In this document: positions 50,018 to 59,459 of the stretch, in pieces
Layout of the letters: every line of letters starts with the position of its first letter
Position numbering within the stretch: the stretch's first letter is position 1
IMG/VR virus record: IMGVR_UViG_3300035034_002090
Coordinates: 1-64,000 of that record
From: a virus
DNA length: 64,000 bases
Reading direction: 5' to 3' (one strand)
Notes under the pieces: generated by a model
Told to the model about the DNA's origin: nothing
The model's input: the letters and a program-made list of their open reading frames with translations, nothing else
The model's database searches: none
Made by a program: the position numbers and the translations under genes

Positions 50018-50310
50018 ACGGCCGACAAATTCATCGTATACCAGAGAGTGGTATACCTCTAAAGCCCTTGTCTAGGCGTCAGATTATCTACGGACGGTGG
50101 CACTCCTTTTGTGCTTGGTTGTTTTACTGGCTGTACGGATGGTTGCTCTGGAAGGGTCTGAGGAAGCTTGGCGCGAAGCATCTCAAGAAAGCATTTTTCT
50201 TCACAGATGGAAAAGTGCCCCTCACTGATGAGTCGATAAGAAGGAATGGAGTGAATGCCGATCACAGGCACCTTGATAGGGAGGTGTCTATTACGGATGA
50301 TTCTGGTTGA
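49888..50310 (+). CDS. Hypothetical membrane-associated protein overlapping the glycosylase, 140 aa
   Basis: Starts 130 nt inside the glycosylase in another frame. After that overlap it has a Trp/Leu-rich helix (HSFCAWLFYWLYGWLLW, about residues 71-87) and a basic segment. The acidic N-terminus lies within the overlap. An internal TTG start near 49978 is also possible, so the true length is uncertain. Confidence 0.55.
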   Translation: MEIPDNNDLENPSPLSSEDRYGELRRYRDGLPEDDGLPRERTLDGRQIHRIPESGIPLKPLSRRQIIYGRWHSFCAWLFYWLYGWLLWKGLRKLGAKHLKKAFFFTDGKVPLTDESIRRNGVNADHRHLDREVSITDDSG

Positions 50311-50369
50311 CCTAATATGACCTATCGAGCACAATGCCGACGACAATAAAAAGGGCAAAGGAATCATTC

Positions 50370-52247
50370 ATGGATGACTCAAAGACCCTTTCGTCCCTAG
50401 ATCCAGATCAGCGCACTGTTGTCACACATGATGGCAGTGATTGCCTTGTTCTTGCTGGGGCCGGAAGTGGTAAAACTAGATCTCTGGAAAGTCGCGTAGC
50501 TTGGCTTATTGAGCAGGGGCAATCACCTCACAGAATTGTTGCCTTCTCCTTCACTAGGCGAGCAAGCAGCGAGCTAAAGGAAAGGGTGGCGCGTACTCAC
50601 CCGCGTGCTCACGAGGTGCACATAGGAACCTTTCATTCGCTGTGTCTCGGCTTCCTTAAGGAGTACATGGGGCATCTTACGCCCTTGCACCCGTCAGACG
50701 CGAGGCGGATCATCAGGCGGCAGTTCTCTGACGTCAGGTGGAATAGCGAGCTGCCAGCAGGATATGTTCTTGCGTTATTTGACGCCGCAAAGAGCAAGGG
50801 GCTTGAAGAGACGGAGTTTTACGAATTCTTCGCGGAGGCCAACAGTAAGCAAGCCTCAAAGATGATGCAGATATTAGCCTCCTATGAGACCTACAAGCAG
50901 GCTAATTCGCTAGTCGACTTTGCGGATATGATATGGAGGTTCTGGAGGATGCTCCGGGGCGATGACAGGGTAAGGAACAGCACTAGAGAGCGATTTGATC
51001 ATGTGCTGGTGGATGAGGTGCAGGATCTGAACCCTGTTCAGATCTACGTTGCTGATCTGATGACAGCCCCTGAGTCATCGCTGTTCATGGTGGGCGACCA
51101 AAGACAAAGTATTTACGGATTCAGAGGCGTAAATCTAGACGTGCTGGACGAGGTCGCTGACAAGAGGGACATGAAGAGGCTTTCGCTTACGCGGAACTAC
51201 AGATGTGCAAAGGGCATTGTTACTGTATCCAACTCTCTCATCGAATATGCAGATCGCGCTTTCCCGCCTATGGATAGTCAGCGAGATGATTGGGGGGAGG
51301 TCAGGAGTTATGTGTTTGAGGACTCCAATGCAGAAGCTCTGTTTGTGGCTAATTCCATCAAAAAAGATGTTGAGGGCGGTACATCACCGGACGAGATTGC
51401 CTGTATTTACAGGACGAATGCTCAGTCCCAATACCTAGAGGCATCCCTGAACGGCGTGGCCATCCCCTACGAGGTGAGTGGCCATAATAACTTCTTTCAG
51501 TCCCGAGAAGTGATGGATGCAATAGCCTACCTCAAGATTGCATCTAACCCCCGAGATCTTGAAGCTCTCCTAAGGGTTTACAGCAGCCCATCGAGGTACT
51601 TGGGAAGAAAGTTCGCTGAGGCCGCTAAGGATGTATGGGAGGAATCCCCAAGCATAGACGTCTATGATGCACTAGATGTCGTTGCCTCTCGCATCTATCG
51701 CTCAAGAAGATCTATTCTCACGCTTAAGAGCGACATCGCAGACTTAGCAAAAATGATAGCATCGGGTGCCAACACTCAGAGAGTCCTTCAGGATGTGTAC
51801 GCGGTTAGGTCTTTGGTGGATACATCTAAGACGTTCTATGACGTATATGCGGATTGGGAGGACCACAGGGGAGAGAACCTCGATGCCCTCCTAGATCTGT
51901 CTCATGTAATTCCAAGTGTGGAGGACATGATTTCTTTCGCTGAGGTCAATGCCCAGAGCCGAAGTGATGCAGATGGAGAGCGCGTCAAGCTTCTCACTAT
52001 TCATCGCTCGAAAGGTCTGGAGTTCAAGAAGGTCTATTTCGTAGGATGTACTGAGCGCATCGTTCCTCACCAGCTGGGTGAGGTTTCCGAGGAAAGAAGA
52101 TGCGCCTATGTGGCGATGACCCGCGCAAAGGACGAACTTGTTATCACATCGTCTCGAAACGCGTTCGGGAAACGAGCAGGTCCTAGCCGATTCTTTGCGG
52201 AACTTGGATCCACACCAGCCCCTCCCTCCATAGATGACGTATCATGA
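50370..52247 (+). CDS. UvrD/Rep-family superfamily 1 helicase, 625 aa
   Basis: Start at ATG 50370 (SD AAAGGAATC); ATG 50334 has none. AGAGSGKT (30-37), VDEVQD, GDQRQSIYGFRG, LTIHRSKGLEF and YVAMTRAKDEL are motifs I, II, III, V and VI. It unwinds DNA 3'-5' in repair or replication restart. Its stop overlaps the next helicase start (ATGA). Confidence 0.94.
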   Translation: MDDSKTLSSLDPDQRTVVTHDGSDCLVLAGAGSGKTRSLESRVAWLIEQGQSPHRIVAFSFTRRASSELKERVARTHPRAHEVHIGTFHSLCLGFLKEYMGHLTPLHPSDARRIIRRQFSDVRWNSELPAGYVLALFDAAKSKGLEETEFYEFFAEANSKQASKMMQILASYETYKQANSLVDFADMIWRFWRMLRGDDRVRNSTRERFDHVLVDEVQDLNPVQIYVADLMTAPESSLFMVGDQRQSIYGFRGVNLDVLDEVADKRDMKRLSLTRNYRCAKGIVTVSNSLIEYADRAFPPMDSQRDDWGEVRSYVFEDSNAEALFVANSIKKDVEGGTSPDEIACIYRTNAQSQYLEASLNGVAIPYEVSGHNNFFQSREVMDAIAYLKIASNPRDLEALLRVYSSPSRYLGRKFAEAAKDVWEESPSIDVYDALDVVASRIYRSRRSILTLKSDIADLAKMIASGANTQRVLQDVYAVRSLVDTSKTFYDVYADWEDHRGENLDALLDLSHVIPSVEDMISFAEVNAQSRSDADGERVKLLTIHRSKGLEFKKVYFVGCTERIVPHQLGEVSEERRCAYVAMTRAKDELVITSSRNAFGKRAGPSRFFAELGSTPAPPSIDDVS

Positions 52248-55200
52248 GTAAGTCCATATCACCCTCGGATCTTGTCTCGTTCATTTCCGAGCTGTTTGAG
52301 TTTAATGACAGGCCCGGATCCCTTGTTGCTTTTCCGGCGGCCAAGCCTGAGTGGCTAGATGGCATACCATCTAACCATGATGTCATCTGTGTTTCTGAGC
52401 ACGTCCAGTCAGAGTCTCAAGACGGTCGCGTTTTAGTTGGGCGTTCTTTTTACAGGGCCGTTCCATTTAGCGCGGACTTCTATATAGCCATAGGGAAGTC
52501 CGGCGTCATCGAGGCTCCGATGCTGAGCTTGCAGTCTGCTCGGTTCGGGCCATTTGGTCCTTCGAGCCGCTCAGACATAGAGCCAGCACTGATCGAAACC
52601 TGTCTATCTGGGGCTAGGCGCTTTGCCTGTGCTTTGGTCCCGCGACGATTCATTGTCGGCGATGCGTTTGCAAAGGTTCGGGCGTGGGTGAGAGCCAGCT
52701 CGGCCGCTGAGGCGCTCCGGGTGTCCATTGATTCCGGTGTAATCGACGGTTTTGGTGACCACATGATGCTGATGGTATGGCATGTGGGTCAGTCCTCGAA
52801 GAGAGACAAGCCCGTATGGGCGAGGGTTCAGAAGCCGGATGACTTCGACGACGTGATTGTTGACTGGCAACGATCGAACTGGAGAGCTGCACTTTTCGAT
52901 GAATACAAGCGAATCAGACTCTCCGGTAAGTGCTCAATGCCTGAGGATTTCATGCGGGATGAGCCTGATTTCCGGGTGGAATTCAGGTCTGACGATTCGC
53001 CCGTGGCGTCTGAGAGGCTCAAGGTGTGTGTCGACGGCAACGGTGGGGCGCTACGTCTGGTAGCCCAAGACGATGGCGCTCTTGCTTCCCTGAGAGCTGC
53101 AAAGAGGATGCTTGGGACCAAACGAGACCAAGTAAGCAAGCAACGAGTACCAACGTTAGACTTTCGCCTGCGCGCAAGGTGGCTTGTCAGACAGGATAAC
53201 GGCCTCGACAAGATAGTAGATGTCCTTGAGAGCTTCGGGTTTGACGTCGAGATCTCCGACGACGTACCGGGATGGCTTCAAAGCATCAACAACCGATACC
53301 GGCGAGAGATAGCTCCCTTCGAACAGAACATTCAGGTAGATGATGGCTGGGAATGCCTTCATCAAGAGAGGGGTGTAGAGAGTGCTCTCTCAGATCTCTA
53401 TCAGAACAACCTGAAGCGGCTAGACACTGATCTTCCGTGGCCACTGTGGAAGTTTCAGGAGAGGGACGTCGCCAGAATGCTGTGTAAACCGAACTCGATG
53501 TATGCTGCTTTTATGGGTGCCGGAAAAGCCTCTACTCTGGACGCTAAAATCCTGACCCCTTCTGGCTGGGTCAGGATGGGCGACATCACTATAGGTGATC
53601 ACGTAACTGGACGAGACGGTAAGCCTCATAAAGTCGTCGGCGTGTACCCGCAAGGAAAAAAAGAGGTTTATCGAGTTACCTTCTCTGATGGCGCATCAAC
53701 GGAGTGCTGCGACGAGCATTTGTGGAACGTAATGTCACCTCAGTTGAAGAATCAAAGCAAAGGAGGCTACGAGAGATGGCAAACTAAGTCCCTTCGACAG
53801 ATCATGGATGAGGGCCTTAGAGATAGGTGGGGCAATCTCAAGAACTTCATCCCAATGGTGGAGCCCGTTGAGTTTACCCCTGAAAGAGATCTTCCTGTCG
53901 ATCCTTATCTCCTTGGTCTTCTTCTGGGAGATGGTTATCTCGGTAAAACCACGCCATCAATCTCAACGGCTGACGAGGCTATTATAAAGGAGGTAGCTAG
54001 ACTCATCCCATCCGGTATGGAGGTTGTCTATTCTTCTGGATATGACTACCGACTCGTTAACTATGGGGAGCGCGTAAACCCACTCTATGAGCATCTTGAT
54101 GATTTGGGCGTTGCTGGGAAGCTAGCTCAGGATAAATCTGTTCCGGAAAGATACCTCTATGCCTCTATCGAAGACAGGCTTTCACTCCTTCATGGGCTGA
54201 TGGACTCTGATGGTACACCATCTCGACTAGCAGCTACTTTCTGTAGCGTTAGCAAAAAGCTAGCGGAGGATATGACCCACTTAGCAAGGAGTCTTGGTGG
54301 TACAGCTACTATCAAATCCCGACAAACATCCTATACCCACAATGGACACAAGCGAAAAGGGCGTATGTCTTGGAGGGTTAGGGTTCGCCTTCCAGAGGGG
54401 ATTCCTCTTTTCAGACTCAAGAGAAAACTGGATCTTGTCGAAGGCAAAGGTAAGCCAGACCCCACTAGATCTATCACGTCTATAGAAGCCGTGGGCGAAA
54501 AGGAGTGCCAGTGCATACAGGTAGATGCGGACGATCAACTATATGTAACCGATGACTTTATTGTAACTCACAACACCCGCCTATCGATGTCTTACATCTG
54601 GATGCGCGGAGGCCGAAGAAATTTGGTGGTTCTTCAGTCCAGATTGATTGATGAGTTCATTGAGGAAGCTGAGAAGATTGGATTTCCCCTCGAAGACATA
54701 CATGTCATCGAGCAGATCGAAGACGCTGAGCCCGAAAACCTAAAGAGACTCAACCTCATCTCCTACTCCAAGGTCTGGAAGCAGGTAGGTAACAGTGTCA
54801 GACCGCTTCCGGAGGACGCACCCAAGTCTGCCAAGCCAGATGCCTGCAAGACAATAGCGCACGTCTTGAGGAAGACTAGGTTCAACAGCCTCATATTTGA
54901 CGAGGCTCACTATCTCAAGGGTGGACCGTCAACGATGCAAGCGCGCTACTCTATGCTTTTCAGATCTAAGCACGTCTTGCTGATGTCAGGAACGGTAGCC
55001 AGAAACTATCCAAGAAACCTGTATCCGCTCATGGTCCGGGCATTCGGGTCTTCCTCGACGTCATGTCAGTGGGCATACGGCATCCCGGTCGAACATCCAG
55101 ACAAAGCAGACTCGTGCACTTCTGGCACAAGGGTTTTCAGCGATAAGTTCGTCGAAACCACCTATGTGAGTTCGCAATTCTCAGAGACATCAGAGGGACC

Positions 55201-56137
55201 CAAGGGCCGGGAGCTACCAAAGGTGCCGGATGATGCTTTGGAGGACTGGTACTCGATGCTTGAGCACAAGGTCCTCAGGCGGCAGCGGAAAGAGCCTGAG
55301 GTACTCCGAGATATTCCACTCCCGGAAGCTGATGAAAGGGATGTCGAGTTTGCTATCGATCGCCAGCACGCCGAGTTCTACTATTGGTGGCTTGAGAACT
55401 TCTTTGAGTGGATGGAGACGGAGATTGCCAAGGAAAAGTCCTCCGGAAGCTACAGCATGAATAACGGCGCGATTTTGGCTCAGCTTCAGAAGCTCCAATT
55501 TGCAGCTACCATCCCTCAGTCCCCGAAGGTCAATGAAGGCGTGCCTGTGAAGTGGCCCGGGGGATTAACTACAAAACAAGAGGGTGTGGTTGACAGCGTA
55601 ACTGAATCCGTCATCGCTGGTGGAGAGAAGGTCATCGTCTTCTCAAAAAGGCCCGAGCTTTTGGATCTTCTGGACGAAGAGTTCTACAAACGAGGTGTGT
55701 CTTCGGCGGTTTTTCATGGCGGCGTGACCATTTCCAATAGAAATAAGAAGCTCAAGAATTTCCGATCTCAGGACGGCCCCGATGTTCTTCTTATGTCGCT
55801 GGGATCTGGCAATACGGGATACAACATACCTGAAGCAGACGCGGTATGGCTGTGCGACTACGATTGGGTCCCTTCAACTATGAAGCAGGCCGCAGCGCGT
55901 ATGCTGCGGGCTGAATGGCTCACCGAGGAACGCAAAGAGTCTGGCGCTCAACCTAAGATTCGTCAGGCTGTGCAGATGGGCACCATCGACGAATACATGA
56001 GGCAGTTGGTTAACCTGAAAATGGATGGCTTGGATCAGGCCCTTGACCGTCAGAATGCTGATTTTGACCCGGATAAATGGATGACTTATCGAGATTTCTC
56101 CGTAAAAATGTTCCGCGATCTAGGCTTTGAGCTGTAG
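52244..56137 (+). CDS. SNF2-family helicase interrupted by an intein, 1297 aa precursor
   Basis: Helicase motifs split by the intein: GAGK before, T after the insertion (Walker A), then IFDEAHYLKGG (DEAH), LMSGTVARN (motif III), VIVFSKRPE and KQAAARMLRAEW (motif VI). The N-terminal 420 residues are a separate beta-rich domain. The mature protein would be about 948 aa. It is coupled to the UvrD gene. A second, larger SNF2 helicase is at 24046. Role in recombination or defence evasion is inferred. Confidence 0.93.
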   Translation: MSKSISPSDLVSFISELFEFNDRPGSLVAFPAAKPEWLDGIPSNHDVICVSEHVQSESQDGRVLVGRSFYRAVPFSADFYIAIGKSGVIEAPMLSLQSARFGPFGPSSRSDIEPALIETCLSGARRFACALVPRRFIVGDAFAKVRAWVRASSAAEALRVSIDSGVIDGFGDHMMLMVWHVGQSSKRDKPVWARVQKPDDFDDVIVDWQRSNWRAALFDEYKRIRLSGKCSMPEDFMRDEPDFRVEFRSDDSPVASERLKVCVDGNGGALRLVAQDDGALASLRAAKRMLGTKRDQVSKQRVPTLDFRLRARWLVRQDNGLDKIVDVLESFGFDVEISDDVPGWLQSINNRYRREIAPFEQNIQVDDGWECLHQERGVESALSDLYQNNLKRLDTDLPWPLWKFQERDVARMLCKPNSMYAAFMGAGKASTLDAKILTPSGWVRMGDITIGDHVTGRDGKPHKVVGVYPQGKKEVYRVTFSDGASTECCDEHLWNVMSPQLKNQSKGGYERWQTKSLRQIMDEGLRDRWGNLKNFIPMVEPVEFTPERDLPVDPYLLGLLLGDGYLGKTTPSISTADEAIIKEVARLIPSGMEVVYSSGYDYRLVNYGERVNPLYEHLDDLGVAGKLAQDKSVPERYLYASIEDRLSLLHGLMDSDGTPSRLAATFCSVSKKLAEDMTHLARSLGGTATIKSRQTSYTHNGHKRKGRMSWRVRVRLPEGIPLFRLKRKLDLVEGKGKPDPTRSITSIEAVGEKECQCIQVDADDQLYVTDDFIVTHNTRLSMSYIWMRGGRRNLVVLQSRLIDEFIEEAEKIGFPLEDIHVIEQIEDAEPENLKRLNLISYSKVWKQVGNSVRPLPEDAPKSAKPDACKTIAHVLRKTRFNSLIFDEAHYLKGGPSTMQARYSMLFRSKHVLLMSGTVARNYPRNLYPLMVRAFGSSSTSCQWAYGIPVEHPDKADSCTSGTRVFSDKFVETTYVSSQFSETSEGPKGRELPKVPDDALEDWYSMLEHKVLRRQRKEPEVLRDIPLPEADERDVEFAIDRQHAEFYYWWLENFFEWMETEIAKEKSSGSYSMNNGAILAQLQKLQFAATIPQSPKVNEGVPVKWPGGLTTKQEGVVDSVTESVIAGGEKVIVFSKRPELLDLLDEEFYKRGVSSAVFHGGVTISNRNKKLKNFRSQDGPDVLLMSLGSGNTGYNIPEADAVWLCDYDWVPSTMKQAAARMLRAEWLTEERKESGAQPKIRQAVQMGTIDEYMRQLVNLKMDGLDQALDRQNADFDPDKWMTYRDFSVKMFRDLGFEL
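53528..54574 (+). mobile_element. Intein with LAGLIDADG homing endonuclease, 349 aa
   Basis: Insertion lies between Lys and Thr of Walker A (GAGK/T). It starts ASTLDAKILTPSGWVRMGD (block A/B region with an Ala first residue) and ends VTDDFIVTHN followed by Thr. LLGLLLGDGYL and LLHGLMDSDGT are the two LAGLIDADG helices. The first residue Ala and +1 Thr are unusual and resemble splicing variants in which the +1 residue attacks directly. Removal restores GAGKTRLS. Position in a Walker A motif is a common intein site. Confidence 0.93.
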
Positions 56138-56146
56138 GGGGATAGG

Positions 56147-57517
56147 ATGCCGGTCGAGGTTGCACTTTCAGGAAAGGGGAATGTGTTCGTATTTATGACG
56201 CCATCTGGCGATCCTACGGTTGGTGCCGTAAGGGCTGAGCCAGATTATCTGTACATGGTGTCAAAGCGAAGGCGTGCTGGGACGATTGCTGGAATCGTCA
56301 TGGCTCAATTTCCCTTCAGGATGTCCAAGAAGGAATGGTTTGCCTATGCACCAACCGCAGGCTTAGCGGGAAGGTATGAGATATACCCAACCGATAGTTC
56401 TACGTTGGTGGTCCATACTGGAGTTATTGGCGCGCAGACGACGGAATCCGCCTATCTTGAGCTAATACCCCTGATAGATTTTGAGTATGCCTACTCTAGG
56501 GCGGTGCTGACGAGGTCTATTGATGATTCTCGGTACGATATACCCACTAAGCTCTTCAAGGGCATTGATTCGAAGAACCTAGCCAAGATGGAGTCGGACT
56601 GCCTCTCGGGTAAGTCGGAGGTCATGCAGCCTGCGTTCGATTTGACGGGGAGCAGAAAGCCGGTGTGGTTAGTCAACCATAAGCCCTTGCTCCGAAAGCT
56701 GACGTTGAAGAGCGATGCGTCTGAAGATGATGTCAGGCTGGCTGCCATGCGCATCGCTAGATCGGCTCGTGGTGGAGCGCCGGAGCTTCCCTCGGAAGAC
56801 CCGATAGAAAGGGCTACTTACTTCGACGTCAGGTATATTGAGACAATTGGCCGAGCATCATCGTCACGTCGGAGCGAAAACGTTGACTTCACGAAGCTGG
56901 AGGGGGATAGCTTCGACTACAAAGGCGATAGCTGGACTATAGGCACCGTCTATCCTCCAATGGACGACAAGCACGGCTGCGTGGCGGAGGTGCGTTCTGA
57001 GGGTGGGTTTGTGTCGGGGATCTCCCAAAAGGACATGCAGAAACTCCTTCTTGGTCAAAAAGAGGTTCAGCCCGAATGGACCTCTTTGCACCGGCGCAAC
57101 TTCTTCGAGTCTCGGATCAGGGATCAGGAACTTGGTAAGAAGTTAACTAACAAGGAGTTTACATCAGATGAGTACATGATCTCTGTGTACGAAGTCGTAG
57201 AGCACGAGGGGAATAGGCGCTTCAAGCGATTACAGCGGTGTACTTGGGAGGCTTGGAAGCGTAAAAGAGCTGCGAGTAGATTAAGCAAGCTCCACAAAAA
57301 GAAGAGAGAAAAGAGGATAGGCAATCTATCTAGTCTTAAGAAGGCGTCAAATACATCGATAAAGAAGACCCCAGAAAACCCCATGTCTAAGCTGGCGCAT
57401 CTGAAGCGAAAGTCCGCCGCCATCAACGTTGAGAAAAAAGAGGATAAGACACAGGAAGATAAAAAGAAGCGGTTGAAAATAGGTCGATTAAGGAGGCTTA
57501 GCGATGCCAGCGAATAA
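56147..57517 (+). CDS. Hypothetical protein, basic C-terminus, 456 aa
   Basis: ATG after TAGGGGGATAGG. The first 380 residues are mixed-fold. The last 80 are extremely Lys/Arg-rich and disordered (KKKREKRIG, EDKKKRLKIGRLRRL), which suggests DNA or RNA binding. No known domain. Its position between helicase and primosome genes hints at replication. Confidence 0.8.
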   Translation: MPVEVALSGKGNVFVFMTPSGDPTVGAVRAEPDYLYMVSKRRRAGTIAGIVMAQFPFRMSKKEWFAYAPTAGLAGRYEIYPTDSSTLVVHTGVIGAQTTESAYLELIPLIDFEYAYSRAVLTRSIDDSRYDIPTKLFKGIDSKNLAKMESDCLSGKSEVMQPAFDLTGSRKPVWLVNHKPLLRKLTLKSDASEDDVRLAAMRIARSARGGAPELPSEDPIERATYFDVRYIETIGRASSSRRSENVDFTKLEGDSFDYKGDSWTIGTVYPPMDDKHGCVAEVRSEGGFVSGISQKDMQKLLLGQKEVQPEWTSLHRRNFFESRIRDQELGKKLTNKEFTSDEYMISVYEVVEHEGNRRFKRLQRCTWEAWKRKRAASRLSKLHKKKREKRIGNLSSLKKASNTSIKKTPENPMSKLAHLKRKSAAINVEKKEDKTQEDKKKRLKIGRLRRLSDASE

Positions 57518-57785
57518 AAACCCCATACCACCTCTTGCCGGTGAGAGAATCTCTACGAAGGATGGCGATGGGTACGTCATCGAGTCTTTTTCATTTTCCG
57601 ATGAAGAAGACCTTCAAGACAGGGAGTTCCGGAATCGTCTGTCGGCTAAAATAGGAATGGACTACGAGAGTAAGTATTTCAGAGTTGTAGTAGAACTGAT
57701 TGAGTCAAGAAATGTTAAGTCCTATCACAGCTGGGAGGTAGAGTATGATGCTGACAGAGACGTTGAGAAAGCTCCTTGGAGATGA
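57504..57785 (+). CDS. Hypothetical protein, 93 aa
   Basis: ATG overlaps the upstream gene by 14 nt, and its end overlaps the next by 41. Acidic soluble protein (FSFSDEEDLQDREFRNR). No domain recognised. Confidence 0.7.
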   Translation: MPANKNPIPPLAGERISTKDGDGYVIESFSFSDEEDLQDREFRNRLSAKIGMDYESKYFRVVVELIESRNVKSYHSWEVEYDADRDVEKAPWR

Positions 57786-58788
57786 GGCTAAGGCCGTCAG
57801 GGAAATTGGTCCGAAGCCTTTTGTTTTGTATCTTCTCATTAGGGCCGAAGCAGAAGAGGGCAGGTATGAGCGTGTCGATGATTGGGATTGGCGCGGTCGA
57901 GAAGAGATTCCCGGCGACGTTCTTTTTGTTGAGGGGACAGTGCCATCGGCAGCGCGTGCAATCGAGTGCACTCAGAAAGAGGTCCCGAACTATCTTCAAG
58001 CCCTTATGCACAGCGGGTGGTTGTATGACTATTACGTAGACGGAAAAGATTACACGGCCGTAGTAGCTACTGCCACGCGCTCTGTGCCGATTTACGCCGT
58101 AGAAGAGAAGGTCGCTACACTCGAATCTGAGCGCGTCTCTAGGAGCGCGCACCCAACCTCCATACCCTCTCGACGTAATCCCGGAGTCACAGCAAGAACC
58201 AAGGCACGCATGGCGGGGTTCAAAAAGAAGGCCAAAGAGGTCAAAGCTCACACCGACAAGCTCCATGAGGCTAACGCAAAGAAGTTCCTGAAGAGAGATC
58301 AAGAGAAGACCAAGAAACAGTTCGGTTACACGGGAGCATCATCTCATGGTGCGATGACATCTAGGTTTATGAACGAGGATGGCTCCTACAAGGCCAACGA
58401 TATTGGCCTGCTCAAGATGTATGAACACGAATTTATCCACGCGTACTCTATGGATCCTCCCAAGGTCCTTACAGGCACGATGTCGCCCACCGCTAAAGGT
58501 AGGAAGCTTACCGCTATCGCCAGTGAGTTCACGCCAGAAGAGGCTATGAAAGCTGTCGAATATGCGATAAGACATTGGTCGGCGATCAAGGAGTATTGCC
58601 GCACGGATGAGTACCCCGGACCAGAGGCTATTTGGCGACTTAGATCAGACTTGTGTATGAGTATTAGGGCTGATGAGGATCCCCTTTCTGCACTCGAACG
58701 AAAAAACAACAACTCCAATAGCAACGCAGATGCTGGCGAGTGGACCCAATCAGGCGAGGATGATTCGTGGTGCAACCCTCTCACATAA
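57745..58788 (+). CDS. Replisome-organizer-like protein, 347 aa
   Basis: Residues 1-90 (ALMHSGWLYDYYV after a winged-helix-like MLTETLRKLLG...YLLIRAEA) look like a wHTH. A long basic helical segment follows (135-190), then a domain ending WCNPLT. Gene order with the downstream DnaC-like loader and DnaB-like helicase suggests a primosome or helicase-loading role. No strict motif, so this is inference from order and fold pattern. Confidence 0.68.
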   Translation: MMLTETLRKLLGDEAKAVREIGPKPFVLYLLIRAEAEEGRYERVDDWDWRGREEIPGDVLFVEGTVPSAARAIECTQKEVPNYLQALMHSGWLYDYYVDGKDYTAVVATATRSVPIYAVEEKVATLESERVSRSAHPTSIPSRRNPGVTARTKARMAGFKKKAKEVKAHTDKLHEANAKKFLKRDQEKTKKQFGYTGASSHGAMTSRFMNEDGSYKANDIGLLKMYEHEFIHAYSMDPPKVLTGTMSPTAKGRKLTAIASEFTPEEAMKAVEYAIRHWSAIKEYCRTDEYPGPEAIWRLRSDLCMSIRADEDPLSALERKNNNSNSNADAGEWTQSGEDDSWCNPLT

Positions 58789-59438
58789 GAAGACCTTGGA
58801 TGCCTATGCGGGAGCTGGATGAGGTTGATTATAACCACATACATCTCCCCGATAGGTACAGGTGTGCAGATTTCGGCCTGATTCAAGACGAAAAGGTAAA
58901 GAGCTACATAAAGACCTACCTCCTAAACATCAGAAGGATGCGAGAGGAAGGAAATGGTTTTTTGCTATACGGGAAGAACGGCGTAGGCAAGACCATGGCT
59001 CTATCTGTGATACTGAGAGCCTTTCGAATGCATGGCCAGTCATGCCTCTATATCTTAGCACCGGACATAGCCGAGGCTGCGATTGAAGGCACCATTATGG
59101 AAGAGCTTGGCTGTAAGCTATGGGATTACATGAGGGGTGTAGACGTACTCCTGATAGATGAGCTTGGTAAGGAGCATGACTCTAAGAGTGGTTGGTCGGC
59201 CACAAAGATGGAAAACCTCTTTAGATCTCGATACAGCAACAATTTAGTTACGCTAGTATCCACCAACCTACGACCCCAAAGACTCAAGAATAAGCCGAGT
59301 ATCGACGCAATGGATAAGAGATACAAGCACTCCATGCTCAACGTTATCGGATCCTGCATGTACGTAATGCAAATGGATGGCGTGGATTTAAGGCAGGGTA
59401 AATTACCCGATCTCAAAAAGCCCGACACTGACAATTGA
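58767..59438 (+). CDS. DnaC/IstB-like helicase loader ATPase, 223 aa
   Basis: YGKNGVGKT (68-76, Walker A), VLLIDELGKE (Walker B, about 130), sensor STNL, and an N-terminal YRCADF helix match the DnaC/IstB/Cdc48-like AAA+ loaders. GTG 58767 (SD GAGG) overlaps the upstream gene; ATG 58800 is the alternative. It should load the DnaB-like helicase encoded three genes downstream. Confidence 0.88.
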   Translation: MVQPSHIRRPWMPMRELDEVDYNHIHLPDRYRCADFGLIQDEKVKSYIKTYLLNIRRMREEGNGFLLYGKNGVGKTMALSVILRAFRMHGQSCLYILAPDIAEAAIEGTIMEELGCKLWDYMRGVDVLLIDELGKEHDSKSGWSATKMENLFRSRYSNNLVTLVSTNLRPQRLKNKPSIDAMDKRYKHSMLNVIGSCMYVMQMDGVDLRQGKLPDLKKPDTDN

Positions 59439-59459
59439 TTTTGACTCAAAAGGACCCCC

